A stretch of 64,000 nucleotides of DNA, taken from assembly GCA_038025085.1 (NCBI GenBank), contig CM076142.1, positions 4,315,501 to 4,379,500 on the forward strand, in the 5' to 3' direction. Under the pieces are notes generated by a model, which was not told where the DNA came from, searched no databases, and was given only the letters and a program-made list of their open reading frames with translations. Made by a program: the position numbers and the translations under genes. Source of the stretch: Tetragonia tetragonoides (lineage: Eukaryota > Streptophyta > Magnoliopsida > Caryophyllales > Aizoaceae). Shown in pieces: positions 33,346 through 45,364 of the stretch (positions are counted from its first letter, which is position 1; each line of letters begins with the position of its first letter).

Positions 33346-36300
33346 TTATGCTGCAGGCGAAGCCACAAACCAGGATTCTTCACAGAACAAAATCAAAAGC
33401 ACCGCACTCATAATAACCACTACTAGTATATAAAGATTATTATTACATTTCTTCCTTATACCCATTGACCACTTCTTTGACTTGGGGCTAACCATATTTT
33501 CACCTGAGCCTTCCTTCAACTCGTCCTTCTGAGCACTTCTTCTTCTCAATTTCCGCAACCTTATTCTCCTATTGGCCGTGCCTTGAGAAGGATACACCCG
33601 CGGCACAATAGGCTGACCTTCCTGGCTATGTACACGTGGCACAACAGACACAGTTGCTGAGAGTGTTTGTTGCACTGGAGGAGTTAAGGCTGGTGAGCAT
33701 TCATCCAGCTGAACGATATTATCGTTCAGTATGTCAGCAAACAAGTCATCTTCGTCCTTACCACACTGCTGTATATTCATAACCAAGATATTTCAGGAAC
33801 ATTGGTTAAATGATGATGAGACAGATAGTATGTCAAATGAAGGTCACATTATGTGCATTCTCCATTGTCTGCCTAAAAAAAATGCTTATACTGGGATCAT
33901 TTTAACTTTCATATTGAAGGCCCACATGTGAAGTGAGAAATAATAATAAAAACATCATTTATATTGAGTTATTGACTAACCAAGACCTTTGTCAGTTAAA
34001 CTAAGATATCCATATCCACCTTGAAACAGAGGAAAGTCGAAGGCAGAACCTGGAGCTCAACAAATTGCAAATTGTGTAGAAGCACAAAGACCAAAACAAC
34101 ATAAGCAAAGTGCATGTCCTCACATGGCTGGAAGATTCAGGCTGCATTGAGTCGTCTATGAACTTCGAATCTGACTCAGCTGCAGAGTCCATCTGCTCCA
34201 CAGAATGAGAATCATGACTGCTACTGCACTTCTTTAAAGAATATTCAGCCATCTTGCCCCCGCCACAAGCACCAGCTATGTCCAAACCAGATGTAGAGTT
34301 CGTCCCACTACTGTCTAGCATCGACAGGGGCTTCGCGTGGAGGATGTCTCCATCGGAACCATCAATTGGATGATAGTCACATTTTCGCCTAAGCCGGCAA
34401 ACAACTAAAGCATCCTACACAACCATACATGTATTAACTGTATGTCTAACCACATTACTTTAAAAATAAACCAAACCATAAACACTAGCAACCTTTATGT
34501 GGTCTCATCACCCAAAAAAATCATACAATTGCACACACAAAAAAACAAATAAAAAGACAACTGCTGTTACAACAAACTAAAAACCCCGCTACAATTATAA
34601 ACCATCTGATGGAACACAGTATGCAAGTTACATTTCTTATTCAGGTGAAGTGCAAGAGCATCGTGTTTCTTGAAAAAAACTGTACATTCCTTAAAGAAAA
34701 ATTGTTGTTGTATTTTCTAGTTCATCTGTGCAAACTATCTTTTGATGACAGGAGTAAAACAAAGTCCTATCATGATGCACATTCCAAGCCCAAGGACAAA
34801 GAAAGTTATCTAGAGACTCCAAACATGCTAGAATTAAGCCCAGTGACAAGATACCTAAGGATCAGCCCACGAGGTAACACTGTAAGAGGATGACCAAGGA
34901 AACAAATTAAAAAGGTAGAAGTCATTCAACATCACAACTGAATGAGAAAGGAACTACGCAGACCAAAACAATATCTTAGACTGCAGCCTGTAACAGATTT
35001 TGTGTCAACAACAAACAAACTACGGTCAAATACTTCCTTTAACTCCCAACTCCCAAGTGGACCAACACAATCCATGGTCTCTTTCAGTCTTAAAAACAGC
35101 ATAAATGCATCTTTGTGGCAGTAAAGTTTTCCTGTTCACATTTTGTACTGACTACTGAGTCATAAGTTTGTAACCTTTATTACTTTAGCTTCATTTCACT
35201 CAGGCCTTGCTTGTTAAGGCTTATAGCCAACAGGCCCAACATAGTGTTCATCAGAAGGCTCTCCTTCAGATCAGGTGTAGAAACTTTGAATAACAGAAAT
35301 CCCATTTAGAAGGATAATTTGTACAAAGGTCAACAAGTTCATTATAGGACATGAAAATATTTGGAGACCTTTTTTCGATAATTTTATCTGTGTAATGTAG
35401 TAAATTTTTCAGGCATGACTACATCTTATTCTGCCAAGTTTATGGGTTCAAATGTTCAATATATAGCAATGCAGACTGGCAAATAGTTAAATAACCAACA
35501 CATATTGTAACAACAATGTCACATAACAAATTACCTGACCCTTTCCAGTCATACAATACTCATGCATTATCCACTCTGTTCTCTCCCCTCTTGGAGCACG
35601 GCCAATGTGGAATACCAAAGTCCGTTTTGTACCTATCAAATTTGAACCAGACTTCACAGCACGCTCCTTCCCTGTAGCTTTCCAGTAGCCTATCTCAGTT
35701 GCCCTCTTGCTTTGCGAACCATTCGGATACTTTTTGCCACGAGGTGAAAAGAAAAACCACTCCTGATCTGATTTGATGATAGATTTAGCTGGTAAGGAAC
35801 AGAAGAACCTGATCAGTTTCCAAAATAACCACAAATCTCATGTCCCTTAGGAGACAATTTAAATCCCAAACATAAACATTTCAAACTTGCTACCAGAAAC
35901 ATTTAGCAAAACTTATTATCAAATAATAACACTAAACTTGTTATCATATAAGTTGAGCTCCCCACAACGTGAAAAGCGCACACTTCCACACCACGCCCCC
36001 CCCCCCCAACCACCACCAACAACAAAAAAAAAACAAAATACAAAGCAACAAACGATGCTAATTGTCGTTATTTTATGTACAAGTGCAACCTACATCTCAA
36101 AATGTCTTGGTGTGTGATCTTCTCCACAAAATTGGACCGGCATGAATAGTAATATGTAAGAGATAAAATATGGCCCTGAGTTAAACTACTAACCGAGTAA
36201 GCGGAAAAGACACACCCATATGTATATTAGGGCATCCCGAACGAAAATTCCGCTTTCCTTTTGTCATATGTAACCTTTTAGTAAGACTTCTAATGCACCT

Positions 36301-37272
36301 TTTTTTTGCAAAACTTAAATCTACTACTTATAAAAGGCAACACTAATTTCCATATAAAGCATCAAGTTTCCTATACTTGTTCAAAGATATTCCTTCCTTC
36401 CTATCCCTCATTAGTCATTAGTCATTAGTCATCCTAACTTGTCTACAGAAGCCATGCCTTGCTCCTTGCCCACATCAGGAATAAAAAGCTAATCCCAGCC
36501 TCAACAACTTTTACTAACCAACCAACCCCCCCCCCCCAAAAAAAAAGCATGCCTCAGGAATCAACTGCAAAATTTCATCTCCCCTCAAAAAAAAAAAAAA
36601 AAAAAAGGAATTGCAAAATGTCTTCTGAAGATACAATTGAGATGAACTAATTGGACAAATTATAAATTGAGTATACTCCACATTTTGATGTTAACAAACT
36701 GTATATTTTCTGCTACTTATATCACTGTTCCAGTTTGATACTGTTTTATTTAATCTTCATAAAAATTTGCACCCCTTGTGCCTGAATTTCACAGTCACAT
36801 TGTGACACTCTCAACTTTAATTAATTGTGTTTTTACCGGAACATCAAAGAACAATGCACAGCAGTATTTTGGTACCCAAGAAAGAGATGTCATGGTAAGA
36901 AAGCCATAATAAAAATGAAATTATTACAAAATACTATTGCAGGGATAATTAGTGAGTTATGTTGTAAATTGACATATATGAAAACCCAGATGGAGAAACT
37001 GTCCCATTCTTGGTGGGTAAAAATAAAAATAAAATAAAATTAAAGTATAAAAAAATGTTACCAGGCAAATCCCAGGGCTCGAATTTGCAGATGTCAACTT
37101 CAGGAATGACTTCAACGCATTTATCATAACCATCAAGCTTTTTCTTCAGATAATACAATATCAACTCTTCATCAGTTGGACTAAATCGAAACCCTGGAAA
37201 CATTGAAGATGCTGCTATTGATATTTCTGCTTCTTTTGATATTACCCCATTCATATCTTTCTTTCTATCCAT
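33346..37272 (-). CDS. Membrane-tethered NAC transcription factor (NTL type)
   Basis: Exons 37272-37062, 35788-35535, 34414-34124 and 33768-33346 give 392 residues. The first true ATG is 37272; the open frame further upstream begins only with TTG. All five NAC subdomains are present: A ([18 protein letters not shown]), B ([16 protein letters not shown]), C ([17 protein letters not shown] ... GYWKATGKE), D ([20 protein letters not shown] and WIMHEYC) and E ([11 protein letters not shown]). The C-terminus ends in a hydrophobic helix, [17 protein letters not shown] at about 364-380. This is the tail anchor of NTL proteins, which are held at a membrane, freed by proteolysis or another trigger, and then enter the nucleus to regulate genes. 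The closest Arabidopsis relatives I recognise are the NTL8 / ANAC060 / ANAC089 group. Splice sites are GT-AG; the exon 3 donor is CAT/GTGAGG. A basic stretch [12 protein letters not shown] in exon 4 may be a nuclear localisation signal. Confidence 0.93.
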
Positions 37273-39328
37273 AATCTTTCTCTCTCCAAAAGTACCCCTT
37301 TTTTTTTTCTTCTTCAAGTTCAGATTGAATGTTTCTGTTTTTGGTACTTTTGTGTTGTGGGGTTTTGTATCTTAACAGTAATACTAAAGATAAACTTGGT
37401 GAGAAAGAAGGGTATAAACAGGGAGTATATTTCTTTTTTCTTTGAGAGGGATAAACAGAGAGTATATTTCTGGGTATTGTTGTTAATGTTGTTTGCCTTG
37501 TTAGTTGTTATATGTTGGACCCCTCTCTCTCTCTCTCTCCTTTTTATAACTTTGGATTTGGAGTTTCTTATACCAGAAAAATCTGATAAAAATAAACTCC
37601 CCTTTGTTTTGTGGCTTTGTGTCTTATGTCTATCACATGTTCGATGAAATGCCCAAGTGGGATGATGGCGCAAAGGGGAATTAAAACTCAATCAGCGCTG
37701 ACGATGGCTGTGGCTCTGTGTGTCTTTCTCTCTCCTCAAATTGGGTTTTTGGCCGTGTGAGTTCAGTGTGATAGTGTGACCGTTCGATGTTTTATTTTCT
37801 CTCTCTTCTGTTCTGGGCAGCATAACTCTTACGTGTCCACCCATAACCGAGCCCTTCAGACGCCACGTTGCGAGAGCTTATTTGAAGGGACACCGGAAGC
37901 AAACGTGTCACTACCGCCGTTGCCCCCCAAGTCACGAAGCTAGACGCTAGTCCTCGGGAACCTGCTGGCTGCTGCTCAAGTGCTCATATGAAATTGCCTA
38001 CTTTTTGTGTCTTTGGTTTAGAAAGACAATAATGAATTGAGGCTTAATGGCTCGAGATCAAAATCTGAAGTAATCCTACTTGGGGTTGGGATTGGGATTG
38101 GGATTTGAATGGCAGTAGGGCAGATATATATGAATATCGCTCTTATATAAATAGAGGCATGGAGAAGTTATAGAAGATACTTATGTGGAAGGTGGGGTGG
38201 GAATGGATATAAAAAGTTTTATGGTTAATTGATAGGGAGAGGGCGTAGATTTGGAGTTGGGATAAATGGAGAGAATCTTCAACAAAATTACAAGTTGGGA
38301 AATGTACATTTACTAAATTAAGTGTCGGGTTTGCTTCTCCTACCTTTTTAAATATAAAAAAATAACTTGTAAAAAGCGAATCTCACGCTCCATTTTGTAA
38401 CTGAATGTCTCCATTTATGAATAAATAGAGAAGATCATAATTTGTAGATTTAGTTTTGTCTCGTACACTAGTTCATAAAACCAAGCGATAAGAGATGATA
38501 ATCCTAAAAATTTGGCTCATTTAGTGTGGTTAATTTTTTTCAAGTTTTCGGAATCCATATTTTTTTATTTATTTTGTTGTTAGTTCACAAAATAATTAGA
38601 CAAACATAACCGAAAAAAAAAAAAAAGGCTCAAATAAAATTTCTACAAAAGATTAAAAAAAAAATAAAAATCCAAAATTTGAAACTTTTTTTTTTTGAGG
38701 GGCAAATTTGAAACTTAAAACCATCCTAAACACACCCTTATATTTAATTTCAGTTTTTGTTTTTGTTTTCTACTTTGTAACTTTTTTTTGTTTTTTTGTG
38801 GAGTAGGCAACAAAGGCCGGTAACTAAACAATCATAAATTTATAAACTAATAATTTTTGGTTTTGGAGAAGAATAAATTGGAAATCTTCAAGGAGCGAAT
38901 AACTATTTGGTAGCAAAGAGTGAAAAAATAACCGAAAGTTGAAAATCGTAACTTTAATCTAAAAGCTAGTTGTTTGTTGCCAATTATATCGATTGAAACT
39001 ATCGCTATAAGGATACCACATGAAATTTCCTTTCTGAGAGTGTATTGACCGAATCATGGAAATAATGATCTTTTACAAAGCGGAATGGATTTTGACGGTG
39101 CGCTGAGATTGTGTGTGGCATTATGAGGCTTGGGGGAAATAATCAAAGCATATTTGTACGATTGAGTACCACAACAACAACAACAACAACAACAATTAGT
39201 TCCACCGCCTAAAATTCTAGAGAGAGAAAATTCTCTCAACTCTCCATCGCCTACCCCTTCTTCCTCTTGTTCCTCCATAGCTCTCTAAAGCTTTTCTTGT
39301 GTGCTAAGGGGCTGCCATCAGCAACCAT

Positions 39329-39815
39329 ATGCTGATGGTAAGCCCCAATCTCGTAGTGTTCTCAGTTTTTATTAGTTTTCTAGTTGTAGGTGTACCAATA
39401 ACATCAGTCTCTCCATTAGTGAGAGTTAGTTTGTCCCATTCTTTGGGTATGACTGTCTCTCCTTTTGTGAGAGTACTGTTAGTTTTAGGTGTTTTAGTTT
39501 ATAGTTTTATATGTCCTATGGCGCTACAGTGGATCTTATTCTTCACGAAGCAATCTACGACGTCAGATGTGAACATTCATCAACAAAACTATGGCAGGGT
39601 CTTTCGCAAAAAGGCTGTATTATGGAAAACAGCAATGAAAAGGAAGTCGTTCTTTCTCGTAAAATCTCTTCAGCAAGTTAGCTTTCTTACCAGAATGATT
39701 TCTGATGTTGTTTTAGATTTGTCTGTTGTTGAATTAGATACCGTTTGTAGATGTCGTATGGCTTTGAAGTAATAAAAAAACTATTTCCTTTCAAAAAAAA
39801 AAACAAAACAAAAAA
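39329..39815 (+). mobile_element. Possible 3' end of a degraded retroelement or retrocopy
   Basis: A 147-codon open frame with no recognisable domain ends at 39772, just before AATAAAAAAACTATTTCC and a long A-rich run. The A-rich end and intron-free frame suggest a retroposed sequence. I could not find a flanking target duplication, so this is tentative. Confidence 0.3.
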
Positions 39816-40049
39816 AAAAGGTATTGGATATATGTGGGTTTATTTTAATGGATTGGTATGATGCAAGTGCAAAGTTATAGTTTGGAGTCTTGATGCAATG
39901 TTTGGAGCAATTCGTGGGGGTGGCCGTGGGTATCTATTTAGTAGCTTAGCTTATCCAATGAGCATGGGCAGTACTCGATCATTCGTCCAAATTGTGTTGC
40001 TCCTATGAACTGCACCTGTATTTTTATTTTTTTATTTTTTTATTTTTTT

Positions 40050-40205
40050 TGGTTTAAAGAGTGACGAATTCTTCCCCATCTTTTCGGTTGCAACTTGGCA
40101 TATACAACAACAGAGCTGCACCTGGATTTTTTTGGTTAAAAGAGTGACGAATTCTTCACCCGTCTTTTCTGTTGCAACTTGGCATATACAACAACAGTGC
40201 TGCGA
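40050..40205. repeat. Tandem duplication, ~82-bp unit
   Basis: GAGTGACGAATTCTTC and TTGCAACTTGGCATATACAA each occur twice, 82 bp apart, with a few mismatches. Confidence 0.85.
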
Positions 40206-40366
40206 TATTGGAATTGAAAGTGTTATCTTGTATAGAATATGGCAAATTGTACAATTACATTGCGTCATTGGATTGGGAAGGGAAATTTGTGCTGGAGAAA
40301 AATCATTATAATTTTGACTCCGTATATACGTCTAATGCGTGTGTATGGATGATATCATTTGCTTTT

Positions 40367-40667
40367 TGTTTCGGGGGATATATTCTCTTGTAGCCGTCGG
40401 TACGTCATTCTGAGTGGGGCCTTCGACATCATCTGCAAGAGAAGCCAAACTACCCTCGGGGGTGGGTGAGGAATCTCCCCTTCGATGGTCAAGTTAGATT
40501 CTTGGAGGATGAGACAAAAGTACATGTAGAGAGAGAGTGAGAGAGGTTAGAGCATACCTTGCCTCATGGGAGGATCTTATACTACTAGTGGAGTTAGGTC
40601 AATCCTTTGGGCTTGCCTTTAGGTTGGGCCCAATTTAGCTAGAAGTCCAATTACAGCCCCCCAATCA
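40367..40667 (-). repeat. Left LTR (3' LTR) of the ~5 kb element
   Basis: 301 bp, matching 45054-45359 end to end, including GCCTTCGACATCA and GACAAAAGTACATGTAGAGA. Confidence 0.85.
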
Positions 40668-40910
40668 TTAGTCCCCAAGCTTACGAAGCTAGTAGGTACT
40701 ATGAGGTTCGTGAGCTTAGTCCAGTGGGCTTGTGAGAGTCCTTTTATATGCCCCCAATCATTAGTCTCCAAGTTTACGAATCTAGTAGGTATTATGAGGT
40801 TCGTGAGCTTAGTCCAGTGGGCTTGTGAGAGTCCTTTTACATCCCCCAATCATTAATCCCCAAGCTTATGGAGCTAATAGGTACTAGGAGATTCGTGAGC
40901 TTATTTGGAT
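40668..40910. repeat. ~93-bp tandem repeat next to the left LTR
   Basis: About 2.6 copies of a unit beginning TTAGTCCCCAAGCTTACGAA and ending CCCCCAATCA. The unit end is the same as the LTR end, so the repeat may have grown from the LTR junction. Confidence 0.8.
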
Positions 40911-42387
40911 TGTTATCCCCGAGTTTTTAAGTTATGTATTGTTACTTGGGTGACCTTGGCCGGCAACTTTTAGTGACCTTGGCCGGCAACTTTTAGTGCT
41001 CTATGTTCCTTCGAGAAGCTAAATAACGATTTATGTAAAACTTGCTTCATTTTTCTTTCCTCCCCTAAAGAAGTAAATTTTATTTTGTGGAGCTGACTTT
41101 ATATAGTCTTCTCCATCTTGCTTTCATTTTTTATCTGCTACCTTCTCATAAATTGTGGAGTTGTTTCTACCTTTGCGTTTCCCATACGTTAATTGTTATA
41201 TAGTCGAGTTTGACCATTTTGAGGTCACATGACTTTGTGGAGCTATATGTTGTGTAACTTCCAAAATCGTTTTTTGTTTGACTTATGAATGACTTTTCGC
41301 AGACATCTTTCACACGGCTATTGGCGAATCTCTTACAACTTGGCGCCTTTTTGTTGTACTGATCCGATTGTCTTGTGTTTTTAGGCCGATCTTGACTTAT
41401 GTGCGACTCTTGGTAGTCTTTTATTTAACCTTTGTGTCATGTCGATAACATTTGACTTCTCGTTGTAACTTGTCAGCTTGCCTTTTGGTCGCGAGCGACT
41501 TTGTTTTAGCTTTATCACTTTTATGTGTCATCACTATTTATTACTATTGTTATTATCCTCTTTTATTTTTACCGGTCGGTTTATTCTCGAGAACGAAATT
41601 TTCCCATATATGTGGAGCCTATTTTTCATATTGTCCCTTTACTAGTTTGGCGTTCTGCCCCAGCGGGTCGAAAACTCCACCTTTGCTAAATTAGCTTTGG
41701 CTTTCTGCTTCGGTCGGGTCCATGACCCATCCTGCACTAGACCAGTTTTGGCTTTTGACCTCTGCCAGCCCTTGGCTTTCATCTCTGCCACGAGGTTTTT
41801 CGTCAGTTAAACTTTTGTCGGTTCATCCTAATTTTCAGCCCGCTTTGGCGAATCTTAGTCTTTTCTGTTTTCGCTAACTATCCGTCGGACGATAGTGGCT
41901 CTGGCTCGCCCATTTCTATGATGCCCGATAGCCTTTTTCGTCTCTCTTAATGTATTTTTGTCTTTGCCAGCTGTATACCGGCTTTCAGTATTAAGAACAG
42001 GTATCCTTTTATTTATTCTGGGAGATGCTCTCTTGCTATATTCGTAATAGCTTGCATCGTCATGGACATCATTTGTTTATTTCTTTTTAGGCCGTTTTTA
42101 TGTGATTTTAGTTGACTATAAGCGACCGTTGAGGGTCGTCTTTATTTTGGCCTTTTGGGCCGGCATTTTGTGACTCCTAGTCAAATATCCGGGCTTTTTG
42201 AGAGTCTACTTTCTTTTGGCCTCTTGGCTGTTATTTATGTGACTCTTAGTCATTTTATATATTTTCGATCAATTTATATTATTTGCGTACTTTTTATTAC
42301 ACTTTATGCCTTACTTTTGTCCTATTACCCGACATTGGTCGTCATCGTCGACTTTATCGTTTTCTTTTGCGCAGTCTTTGCTCGGAA

Positions 42388-43010
42388 TTACGCGACCTTG
42401 GTCGGATTTTCTGCGATCTCTTTTGAGATCAATCCATCTGTGAACATCCTGCTACCAAAGCACGCCTCATTCCTGATTCGCCAAATCCAGTGAGTTAGAG
42501 CAGCCAAAGCTGCTGCATAGCAGGCTTTACGAAGTTTACTCACTTTCTGCCTATTTATCCAGTTAAGAATTTCATCAATGTGTATGGAAGTTGCTGTGCA
42601 CCCTAGCCATTGTTTGACCTCCATCAGCAAACCTTTTGATCTAGAACACTCAAAAAATAGGTGCTTGTGATCTTCAGGGTCCCTGTCAGGCTGTCACACA
42701 GGGGCACTTGCAATCTACACTGTAGAATCCCATCTTGATCATTCTATCTCGCGTGAGTAATCTTTTAGCCTGAGCCAACCACAAACAAAAGCTATGTCTT
42801 GGCATACTCAGACCCCCCCAGATTAAGTTAGCATGCTTCAGTTTCCCCTTTTCTTCCAACAGGTGCTTATAACCACTCTCTACAGTATAGCTGTCAGTAG
42901 TTGTGAGGTTCCAGGTTCTGCCACTGGTGTAGGCTTGCTGAAACAGTGTCTTGTATTTGTTCAATTTCCTTCATGCCCAACTAGTATCAGGTTTTGGAAC
43001 ATGATTCCAA
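42388..43010 (-). mobile_element. LINE fragment (reverse-transcriptase zinc-binding domain), nested
   Basis: The minus strand encodes, in two frames, a zf-RVT-like region. One part has YTVESGYKHLLEEKGK, IWGGLSMPRHSFCLWLA and LLTRDRM; the other has RKACYAAALAALTHWIWRIRNEACF. This is the typical C-terminal end of plant L1-type LINE ORF2. Only this end is present and it is frameshifted. It lies inside the ~5 kb LTR element. Confidence 0.8.
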
Positions 43011-43200
43011 AACTCGTCATCATGCAGATATACCCCATTAATCTATCTAACCCACATATTAATTTTATTTACAATTTATTTATTTTGTACCCTTTGACCG
43101 GCATCTCTTTTTTGAGGGGCTTGTTTATTTTTTATTTATAATTTGGCCGGCAACTCTAGAATAGCTTAACTACCACAAATATTTGGAGTACATACTGAGT

Positions 43201-43379
43201 TGTTTAATAGTGTGATTTCCTCAAATATACATCATTCACAAACTAATTCCCAAACTAACTATTTCAGGCCACAGTCCGATCCTACGTGGTGTATATGTGG
43301 AGAAATAGTTTTGAACCGAAGCTAATTTAAAAATTAGTTTGCGAATGATGTATATTTGAGGAAATTACTCTGTTTAATA
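43201..43379. mobile_element. MULE-like MITE with 9-bp target duplication
   Basis: TGTTTAATA occurs at 43201-43209 and 43371-43379. The 161 bp between have terminal inverted repeats (GTGTGATTTCCTCAAATATA against GAGTAATTTCCTCAAATATA from the other end) extending ~45 bp. A 9-bp duplication with long arms is the Mutator-like signature. It is nested in the LTR element. Confidence 0.88.
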
Positions 43380-44139
43380 AGTCAATTAAAATTGAACCTC
43401 ACTGATAAATTAAAACTTTATCTAGTCCATTTTCATGTAAAGAAATCGATGTGAACTTATCTTTGATGATCCTGTGGCAATGGTACTATATGTGGTATGG
43501 GCGGACCCACGCATCAGTGGACCCTATATTTTTAAAAAATTGTTGGGAGAAGCTTTTATCATTTTTCCTTTGCACTCATATTATTTGAGCTATTTTCTAT
43601 TGCACCCATATAAATAGCAAAGGAAGTTTAAAACAGGGAAGGGTAGAGTGGGAAACCCAAAAAGCAAGCCTGCTATGGTCCCCATATGATGGGACAATAC
43701 TGACGCAAAAAACTAAAAGAAACCAAAAAGTACTGTCTCACTTTTCACTCTCTCTCACCATCTCATGTCAAGTTTAAATAAAAAAAACCAAAAACATGTA
43801 CGCTTATCATCACACATTCACACTATCAAAGTACTACTATATTTTTCTCACCAAAAAAAAGTACTACTATATTTGGATCATCACAAGTTATTACATATGA
43901 TGAGATCTACTTAATAAAACATACATGTATACACTGTCTTTGTAATAAACACCCCTAATTTAAAAAAAAAAAATTCTCTCTTTTTCTTTGCATTTATATT
44001 CTTATTTTTCTGGGTGCGCCACTGATATGTGGGAGAATTATTGGGGTCGTGTCGACTGCTAGAGCTTTCCTGCGGGTACTTGACCTTCGTGGGAGAATTA
44101 TCGGCGAGTGGGAGTCCGCTAGCTCTATATACTAGGCCG

Positions 44140-44320
44140 CTAACTCCGGCTCCGCTAGCTCGTATGGTAACTCCATTAGCTTGTCGGTAGCTCTGCTAAT
44201 CCATTACCAAGCTCGGTCGGTAGCGGCAGTAGTTCCGCCAACTCGTTTGGTAGCTCCGCTAGTTTTGCGGGCTCGTCCGGTAGCTCAACTACCTCGTGTG
44301 TTAACTCCGGGTATGCACAG
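44140..44320. repeat. Short degenerate repeat (GCTCCGCTAGCTCG-like)
   Basis: Degenerate repeats of an AGCTCCGCTAG/ACTCGTTTGGTAGCTCC type. In the minus frame they read as repeated ELPNELAEL motifs, a local low-complexity region of the LTR element interior. Confidence 0.6.
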
Positions 44321-45033
44321 TTTTGAAGATTCTCGTCCTCGCTAAGCCGGATCTGCTTCCCCTGACTTGCAAGTAGCCTAATTGTGGATTTAGCTCCTGC
44401 CATGTCGGCTGAGGATGGTAGAGCAACGGCCAAGGGGACCTTTCTCTTTTCATTTCCGCATTTTTAAAGCTTAGTTCTCTGGCCAACCAGTTGTTGTTGA
44501 TGTCGGCATCGGTCTGCCGTTGAGTTGCCGTACCGCTGACCTTGAGTGAGCACTTCGGCTTTGAGTTCCCTTTCCTTTATTTATGTTTTGCTTTTCACCT
44601 AGTAATCATACCTTACCTCCACCAAATTTTAATAATGGCTTTGCTTTGTTAGATTTGTCGGCGTTAACCCTCAAGGTTTTGATTTTGATTTTGATTTTGA
44701 TTTTGATTTGACTTCTTTTTCTTTTGCTGCCTCCTTTCACGTAGTAATCATACCTTTTCTTTTGATTTTGATTTAACAAAGCTAACTCCTTTCACCTAGT
44801 AATCCTACCTTACTCTTTTGCTGCCTCCTTTCACGGCCAGTACATTTCCTCAAGTATTTTCATCTCCCAGCTCTGGGCTAGCGGATCAAATAGTAAACAA
44901 ACGCAATTATCCAAACCGACACCTCTCAGGTCCGCCAAATTTACAAGCAGAGCCTGAGCCGGTTCTGTCTCTCTCACAGGCTCTCGGTAACACCTAGCTC
45001 TCTTCCCCACCGGATGACAGCACTCTGGGACTA

Positions 45034-45053
45034 TTCACGTCGGGTTCACCAAA
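45034..45053 (-). other. Probable primer binding site of the ~5 kb LTR element
   Basis: Minus strand TTTGGTGAACCCGACG directly after the right LTR. The placement fits a PBS; the priming tRNA is not assigned. Confidence 0.55.
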
Positions 45054-45359
45054 TATTTCGGAGGATACATGTATTCTCTTGTAGCCGCCGATACGTCATC
45101 CTGAGTGGGGCCTTCGACATCACATACAAGAGCCAAACTACTCTCAGGGGTGGATGAGGAATCCCCCCTTGATGATCAAGTTAGGTTCTTGGAGAATGAG
45201 ACAAAAGTACATGTAGAGAAGTTGAGGTAGTGAGAGAGGTTAGAGCATACCTTGCCTCATGAGAGGATCTTATACTACTAGTGAAGTTAGGTCAATCCTT
45301 TAAGTTTGCTTTTAGATTGGGCCCAATTTAGTTAGAAGTCCAATTACAGCCCCCAATCA
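45054..45359 (-). repeat. Right LTR (5' LTR) of the ~5 kb element
   Basis: 306 bp, partner of 40367-40667. Confidence 0.85.
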
Positions 45360-45364
45360 CTTTT

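Larger units (their letters stand above)
37273..40361. other. NAC promoter and intergenic DNA
   Basis: Includes the NAC 5' flank, with a CT run near 37522-37540, and then AT-rich DNA. The only structure is a possible retroelement end (39329-39815) and an 82-bp duplication (40050-40205). No supported gene. Confidence 0.45.
40362..45364 (-). mobile_element. LTR retrotransposon (~5 kb) without recognisable pol
   Basis: Target duplication CTTTT at 40362-40366 and 45360-45364. LTRs 40367-40667 and 45054-45359 read TGTTTCGG...CCCCAATCA on the plus strand; the right copy starts TATTTCGG, a G-to-A change. On the minus strand the right LTR is followed by GGTGAACCCGACGT, a likely primer site, so the element reads minus. 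LTR divergence is roughly 8% by eye, older than the copia at 19768. The interior has no RT, integrase or protease that I can find, so it resembles a nonautonomous large derivative. It carries a nested LINE fragment and a MULE-like MITE. Confidence 0.8.
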
